Both the position numbers and the translations under genes were made by a program. This document shows positions 59,581-64,000 of a stretch of 64,000 nt of DNA, piece by piece. Position 1 is the first letter of the stretch; every line of letters begins with the position of its first letter. The notes under the pieces are model-generated. The model was given only the letters and a program-made list of their open reading frames with translations, was not told where the DNA came from and ran no database searches. Source of the stretch: Herpetosiphon geysericola (GTDB taxonomy: Bacteria; Chloroflexota; Chloroflexia; Chloroflexales; Herpetosiphonaceae); contig NZ_LGKP01000021.1 in NCBI RefSeq assembly GCF_001306135.1, forward strand, positions 124,001 to 188,000. Direction: 5' to 3'.

Positions 59581-60885
59581 TTAGGCAACGCTTTCAAATA
59601 CCAACGGCAGGGCTTCTACCGCGGCTGGGCTAATGCTAATCGCCGATTTGAGCGCCGCCAACGCAATTTCAGCGCGCTCATTGTTGGCGGCATGCACCGT
59701 CAACAGGGCTTCGCCTGCTTGAACTGGCTCGCCAACTTTGCGCTTCAGCACCAAGCCCACCGCTGGATCGATTGCATCTTCTTTGCGAGCGCGGCCAGCG
59801 CCAAGCTCGGTTGCCACAATTCCACAGGTTTCTGCATCGATGCGTTGGACAAAGCCACTGCTCTCGGCCAGCAAATCGATTTGAATTGGGGCAATTGGCA
59901 AGCTCTCAGGTTGGTCAACCGCCGCCAGATCGCCGCCTTGCTGGGCCACAAACTCGCGGAATTTAGCCCACGCTTGGCCATTATCGAGGGTTGCTTGCAA
60001 CTGTTGGCGGGCTGCGTCAAGATTTTGGGCCTTGCCAGCCAAAACCAACAAATGCGAGCCAAGAGTCAAACAAACTTCAATCAAATCGCTTGGGCCGTGG
60101 CCTTGCAAGGTTTCGATCGCTTCGCGCACTTCCAGCGCATTGCCAATCGTCAAGCCCAATGGTTGCTCCATCGACGACAGAATCGCAGCGACATTGCGTC
60201 CGGACAATTGGCCGATCCGCACCATCGTTTGCGCCAAATCGCGGGCTTGATCGAGGGTTTTCATAAACGCCCCGGCCCCAACCTTCACATCAAGCACGAT
60301 ACTTTTGGCTCCAGCAGCCAATTTTTTGCTCATAATGCTAGCGGCGATCAACGGAATACATTCAACCGTACCCGTTACATCGCGCAAGGCATAAAGCTTT
60401 TTATCGGCAGGCGCAAGGTCGGCAGTTTGGCCCATAATCACCATGCCAATGTCACGCATCGCATGGCGAAACTCTGCTTCGCTTAGGTCGATGCGCATGT
60501 TGGGAATAGCCTCAAGTTTATCGAGCGTACCGCCCGAAAAGCCCAAGCCACGCCCCGACATTTTGGCAACCTGCAAGCCTACTGCTGCCAACATCGGCCC
60601 CAAAACAAGGCTAGTTTTATCGCCAACCCCGCCAGTCGAGTGCTTATCGACCGCAGCGGGCGCAAAATCACTCAAATCAAGCTGATCGCCAGAAGCAGCC
60701 ATGGCAAGGGTCAAATCGGTGGTTTCGCGATCGTCCATGCCTTTGAGCACAACCGCCATGGCCCAAGCAGCCATCTGATAATCAGGCACGCTGCCATCAG
60801 TATAGCCCTTGATCAGCCATTGAATTTCTTCGGTTGAGAGCTGTGCTCCATTGCGTTTTTTAATAATCAGATCAACCGCACGCAT
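59581..60885 (-). CDS. Pyrimidine-nucleoside phosphorylase
   Basis: A 434-residue enzyme that phosphorolyses thymidine, uridine or deoxyuridine in salvage. The family signature is present: KHSTGGVGDKTSLVLGPMLA for phosphate binding, SGRGLGFSGGTLDKLEAI, and MSKKLAAGAKSIVLDVKVGAGAFMK. Length matches Bacillus-type Pdp and DeoA. The ATG at 60885 shares its A with the TAA stop of the upstream NAD(P)HX repair gene (TAATG), implying coupled translation. Whether it prefers uridine and thymidine (Pdp) or thymidine only (DeoA) cannot be read off. Confidence 0.93.
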   Translation of the reverse strand: MRAVDLIIKKRNGAQLSTEEIQWLIKGYTDGSVPDYQMAAWAMAVVLKGMDDRETTDLTLAMAASGDQLDLSDFAPAAVDKHSTGGVGDKTSLVLGPMLAAVGLQVAKMSGRGLGFSGGTLDKLEAIPNMRIDLSEAEFRHAMRDIGMVIMGQTADLAPADKKLYALRDVTGTVECIPLIAASIMSKKLAAGAKSIVLDVKVGAGAFMKTLDQARDLAQTMVRIGQLSGRNVAAILSSMEQPLGLTIGNALEVREAIETLQGHGPSDLIEVCLTLGSHLLVLAGKAQNLDAARQQLQATLDNGQAWAKFREFVAQQGGDLAAVDQPESLPIAPIQIDLLAESSGFVQRIDAETCGIVATELGAGRARKEDAIDPAVGLVLKRKVGEPVQAGEALLTVHAANNERAEIALAALKSAISISPAAVEALPLVFESVA

Positions 60886-62588
60886 TATTGTTTTCCGCCT
60901 TCTGTAAGTTTGCGCCATGCCAAGGGCAGGCGATTAAGAATATCGCTTGCAATAGTACCGCGTTCGCCTAATTCTTCGCGAACTAATGCGCCAGCAACGC
61001 CATGCACCCCAACTGCAAGTTGCGCGGCTTCAAATGGCGCTAAGCCTTGAGCCAACAACCCTGCGGTGAGTCCTGCAAGAATATCACCAGATCCGGCGGT
61101 TGCCAACGCGGGGTTGGCCAAGCCATGCAAGGCTAAGCTGCCATTGGGGCTAGCAATAATCGTGTGTGCCGATTTGAGCACTACGGTCACGCCCCAGCGA
61201 GCTGCTGCTTCAAGCGCAATTTGTGGATGATCTTCGCCAAGTTTTTCTTCGCCAAGCAAGCGTGCCATCTCGCCAATATGCGGCGTGAGCACAACCGGCT
61301 GATCGCGCAATTTTTCTTGCCAGTTTTCAATCGTGGCCAAAATATTCAAGCCATCTGCATCGATCACCAGTGGCGGCAATAAGACTGGACCTTCCTCTTC
61401 GACTTTAGCTTCTTCTTTAGGCCGTGCAGCCAAGCCAAAGCCAACTCCGCCTTTACGTTTGGCCGGAATTTCAAGCTCGCTCGAGCCAAGAAAGCCTACG
61501 CCCAAGCGGCGCTTACTTGAAGCCAAGCCAATCAAGGCGCGGAGAAAATCGCCTGTGCCTGTTTCAGTGCCAAGGCCGGGGCCAACCAACAAGGCTTTAT
61601 ATTTGGCTAATTTTTCGTGCACCAGTTTGGCGGCGGCTTCGGTCAATTCGCCTGGCTCAACTTCGGGCAAGGGCAAATAGGTTACTTCGTGCAAATGGGC
61701 GGCGGTGCTGCCATAAATTGAGCGTGGGCAGGCCAACGTTACAACGCCAGCGCCCGAGCGCGCAGCGGCAGTTGCCGAAAGCCAGGCTGCGCCAGGATAA
61801 AGATACGAGCCAGCCACAACCATCACGCGCCCGAAAGTATCTTTATGGCCATCAACCGGACGGGCCGGCACCAGCGAACGGATTGTCGCAAGATTCAGTT
61901 CAGTTGTAGTCATCGGCTCCTCCATAGAATCTGGTAGGGTAAATGCGGCGATTGCGAGCTTGCCAACCTTGGCCGCGCCTGGGTAGAGATGATGGCCGCG
62001 TTTGGTCAGGCCCGCCGCCACGGTGTAGGTTGCGTTAATCATTGTGCCCCAGATTTTGCCATTATCAGCATCAAGGCCCGAAGGCAGATCGACCGCCAAA
62101 ATAGGTAGTTTGCTGGCATTCGCCAAGCGAATAATCTGGGCTACATCAGCAGCCAACGGTCGGCTTAGGCCAATCCCAAACAGGCCATCAATGACAAATG
62201 TGCTCGTTTGAAGCAGCTGCTGAAGCTGTTGGTTTTCGGGGTCGTCAGCAGCGAAAAACAGCGGCATTGCTTCGGCTTGGGCGGCGGCGTACGGCCAATC
62301 ATCGGCTTGCGGTTTGCGCTTGTACAGGTAGCAGCGAACTGGATAACCAGCTTCTTTGATATGCCGCGCAATCACCAAGGCATCGCCGCCATTGTTGCCA
62401 GCCCCAACCAGTACCAAAATTGCTGGTTTAGGCTGCTTGGCGATGATTCCTAAGGCCACATCGGCTATGCCACGTGAAGCCTCGGCCATTAAGCCAGCCC
62501 ACGTCGCACCTTCATCGACCGCACGCTGTTCGATTGCCCGCATTTGGGCAGCGGTTGTAATGTGATACCCAGGCAAAATTTTTGGCAT
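60885..62588 (-). CDS. Bifunctional NAD(P)HX epimerase/dehydratase
   Basis: A 567-residue fusion that repairs hydrated NAD(P)H. The N-terminal NnrE epimerase (about 1-220) has ILVLVGAGNNGGDALVIARHL-type VGAGNNGGD and VIDGLFGIGLSRP. The C-terminal NnrD dehydratase (about 235-560) has GHKDTFGRVMVVAGS, VVLTPHIGEMARLL and TAGSGDILAGLTAGLLAQG. Residues about 358-404 are an extra charged insertion (KEEAKVEEEG) before VIDADGLN. GAGG precedes ATG 62588. It is coupled to the phosphorylase gene downstream. Confidence 0.92.
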   Translation of the reverse strand: MPKILPGYHITTAAQMRAIEQRAVDEGATWAGLMAEASRGIADVALGIIAKQPKPAILVLVGAGNNGGDALVIARHIKEAGYPVRCYLYKRKPQADDWPYAAAQAEAMPLFFAADDPENQQLQQLLQTSTFVIDGLFGIGLSRPLAADVAQIIRLANASKLPILAVDLPSGLDADNGKIWGTMINATYTVAAGLTKRGHHLYPGAAKVGKLAIAAFTLPDSMEEPMTTTELNLATIRSLVPARPVDGHKDTFGRVMVVAGSYLYPGAAWLSATAAARSGAGVVTLACPRSIYGSTAAHLHEVTYLPLPEVEPGELTEAAAKLVHEKLAKYKALLVGPGLGTETGTGDFLRALIGLASSKRRLGVGFLGSSELEIPAKRKGGVGFGLAARPKEEAKVEEEGPVLLPPLVIDADGLNILATIENWQEKLRDQPVVLTPHIGEMARLLGEEKLGEDHPQIALEAAARWGVTVVLKSAHTIIASPNGSLALHGLANPALATAGSGDILAGLTAGLLAQGLAPFEAAQLAVGVHGVAGALVREELGERGTIASDILNRLPLAWRKLTEGGKQ

Positions 62589-62978
62589 CGTTGCCTCACC
62601 ACACCTACTTAATGCTATCGAAAATTATACACCACAGCTTTAGCCAATCCATGGGCGATTTTGCAAGGATTAACGAAACACTAGCATAACGAGCGAGTGA
62701 TCAGTTGTCAGGGGTTAGGGATCAGTTGGAGGCAACCGCGAAGATCGCGAAGAGCACGAAGATAAGGCTATTGGCTATTGCAATCCCACACCATGTTCCG
62801 ATAGACCAGAGCCTTCAGCCTAGAGCCATTAATTCTCTGCGCCGCTGCGTTAAATCTGCCTCTAGGCTCTCTGTTCTTTTGCCTTCTGACTTTTGACTTT
62901 TGATTTCTGCCTAAACGACTGCCTGTGCTATCATAGACAATGGACAAAACGTCTACCATACGGAGGATTGATATTTCA
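62589..62978. repeat. Intergenic region with promoter elements and repeat mosaic
   Basis: About 390 bases without a gene. A minus-strand TATAAT (62629-62624) lies ahead of the NAD(P)HX repair gene. From about 62690 to 62900 the spacer carries 'gatcagttgtcaggggtta', a three-unit 'aaccgcgaagatcgcgaaga' block (about 62736-62762), 'ggctattggctat' (62766-62778), an inverted 'ctctgcgccgctgcgttaa' (about 62834-62853) and 'cttctgacttttgactttt' runs. The last 60 bases should hold the promoter of the lpd-like gene. Confidence 0.6.
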
Positions 62979-64000
62979 ATGGCTCAATATGATGTTGTGA
63001 TTATTGGTTCAGGGCCAGGCGGCGAAGTTGCTGCCTTGCGTGCTGTCCAATTGGGCTTAAAAGTCGCTGTCGTCGAAAAAGAACAAGTCGGCGGTGTCTG
63101 TTTAAATATTGGCTGTATTCCCACCAAATCGCTGTTGCACTGCGCCGACGTGCTGGAAGAAACCAAAGAAGGCAAGAAGTTTGGCGTCATCACTGGCGAA
63201 GTTTCGTTCGATCTCAAGGGTGCGATGGGCCACAAAGAAAAAGTGGTCAAAACGATGCGCACTGGCCTCGAAGGCTTGTTCAAAAAGAAGAAAATCGATC
63301 TCTTTCGCGGTTTTGGCCGCTTAGCTGGCACCAACAAAGTCGCAGTTAAGGGCGATGACGGCAATGAAACGGTCATCGAAACCAAGAATGTGATTTTGGC
63401 GGTTGGCTCAACTCCACGTGCCTTGCCATTTGCCCCATTCGATGAGCAACGGATCGTTTCGAGCACTGGCGCCTTGAGCTTGCCCGAAGTGCCAAAACAT
63501 TTGGTCGTTATCGGCGGCGGGATCATCGGCTGCGAATTTGCCTCGATGTATCGTACCTTTGGCGCACAAGTTAGCATTATCGAAATGTTGCCCCGGATTG
63601 TTGCCACCGAAGATGAAGAAATTTCGGCAGAATTGGCCAAAGCCTTCACCAAACGCGGCATTAAGCTCTACATTGGCTCAAAGACCAAGGCTGTCAATAA
63701 GCGCGCCGATGGCGCAAGCGTGGTATTTGAAGGCCCAGACGGCAAAGAACAAACCTTGGAAGCAGATTATGTGCTGATTGGTACTGGTCGCGCTCCTTTG
63801 ACCAAAAATATTGGCCTCGAAGAAGTCGGCGTAACCACCGACGAACGCGGCTATATTCCGGTCAACGCCACCATGCAAACCAACATTGCCAATATTTATG
63901 CAATTGGCGATGTTGTACCAACGCCATGGCTAGCTCACGTTGCCTCAGCAGAAGGCGTGATTGCGGTTGAACATATCGCAGGCCATCATACCAACCCAAT
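62979..64000 (+). CDS. Dihydrolipoyl dehydrogenase, N-terminal part
   Basis: The gene runs off the window after 340 codons. It is a flavoprotein disulfide reductase: FAD-binding VVIIGSGPGGEVAAL, the redox-active disulfide in GGVCLNIGCIPTKSLL (Cys-x4-Cys), the NAD-binding VVIGGGIIGCEFAS, and the second FAD motif NIYAIGDVV. The lysine-rich GLEGLFKKKK segment is typical of E3. It reoxidises dihydrolipoamide in 2-oxo acid dehydrogenase or glycine-cleavage complexes. Start: ATG 62979, with GGAGG at 62962-62966. The dimerisation domain with the catalytic His-Glu lies beyond the window. Confidence 0.93.
   Translation, partial: MAQYDVVIIGSGPGGEVAALRAVQLGLKVAVVEKEQVGGVCLNIGCIPTKSLLHCADVLEETKEGKKFGVITGEVSFDLKGAMGHKEKVVKTMRTGLEGLFKKKKIDLFRGFGRLAGTNKVAVKGDDGNETVIETKNVILAVGSTPRALPFAPFDEQRIVSSTGALSLPEVPKHLVVIGGGIIGCEFASMYRTFGAQVSIIEMLPRIVATEDEEISAELAKAFTKRGIKLYIGSKTKAVNKRADGASVVFEGPDGKEQTLEADYVLIGTGRAPLTKNIGLEEVGVTTDERGYIPVNATMQTNIANIYAIGDVVPTPWLAHVASAEGVIAVEHIAGHHTNP

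Noticed and set aside
59533-60486. 317-residue frame on the plus strand over the nucleoside phosphorylase gene
   Set aside because: It is antisense to a clearly conserved 434-aa enzyme and has no recognisable motif or ribosome-binding site.

Overview
The window carries about 55 protein genes on both strands and no rRNA, tRNA or CRISPR array that I can see. GC content is moderate. Gene families that suggest a filamentous member of Chloroflexota, most likely Herpetosiphon or a close relative, include eukaryotic-type Ser/Thr kinases fused to TolB-like propellers, CHRD-domain secreted proteins with Thr/Pro-rich linkers, GT87 membrane proteins, a split B12-dependent mutase, and intergenic mosaics of 'cacgaagag' and 'ctgtggctaaaaa' type repeats. 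The taxon is inferred from gene content, not from a marker gene.

Layout. 1-15 kb: the 3' end of a dGTPase-like gene, secG, an oligopeptide-type binding protein, an M3 oligoendopeptidase, a xylose-type sugar-binding lipoprotein, an RNase Sa-like toxin with its barstar, a secreted repeat protein, a Tat-exported ferritin-like protein, a CYTH-CHAD protein, a methyltransferase, and a minus-strand cluster of membrane protein, HAD phosphatase and SDR. A GC-rich structured leader RNA precedes a 64-aa membrane protein near 14.7 kb. 15-29 kb: a large CHRD protein, ung, a hybrid histidine kinase, dprA, a Fur-family regulator, an AI-2E exporter family protein, DUF4349, a PHP/metalloenzyme pair, DUF1349, and an orphan adenine methylase coupled to a nucleoside-deoxyribosyltransferase-like gene. 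29-43 kb: a 1065-aa protein built on an MrfA/YprA helicase scaffold with every ATPase motif eroded, an inositol-phosphatase family protein, hisC, then a phospho-signalling neighbourhood. That neighbourhood holds a triple zinc-ribbon/FHA protein, a pseudokinase receptor, a GT87 protein and two apparently active Ser/Thr kinases with extracytoplasmic TolB/PD40 propellers. 43-64 kb: a HAMP/PAS histidine kinase, a coiled-coil membrane protein, an Asp23-like protein, a NAGPA-like lipoprotein, meaB with the B12-binding mutase subunit, an NlpC-like protein with inserted repeats, gatA, a GNAT enzyme, the mutase large subunit, recQ, a metallo-hydrolase, pyrimidine-nucleoside phosphorylase, the NAD(P)HX repair enzyme, and the start of a dihydrolipoyl dehydrogenase.

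How parts work together. MeaB, the cobalamin subunit and the mutase large subunit form one methylmalonyl-CoA mutase system split over about 5 kb. The RNase and barstar genes overlap and form a toxin-inhibitor pair. The FHA protein and pseudokinase are 15 bases apart and probably act together, possibly reading phosphorylation made by the active kinases about 2-4 kb downstream. The most unusual items are the dead helicase scaffold, the pseudokinase/FHA pair, the leader RNA, and a dispersed two-hairpin repeat (four copies) whose stems show compensatory changes.
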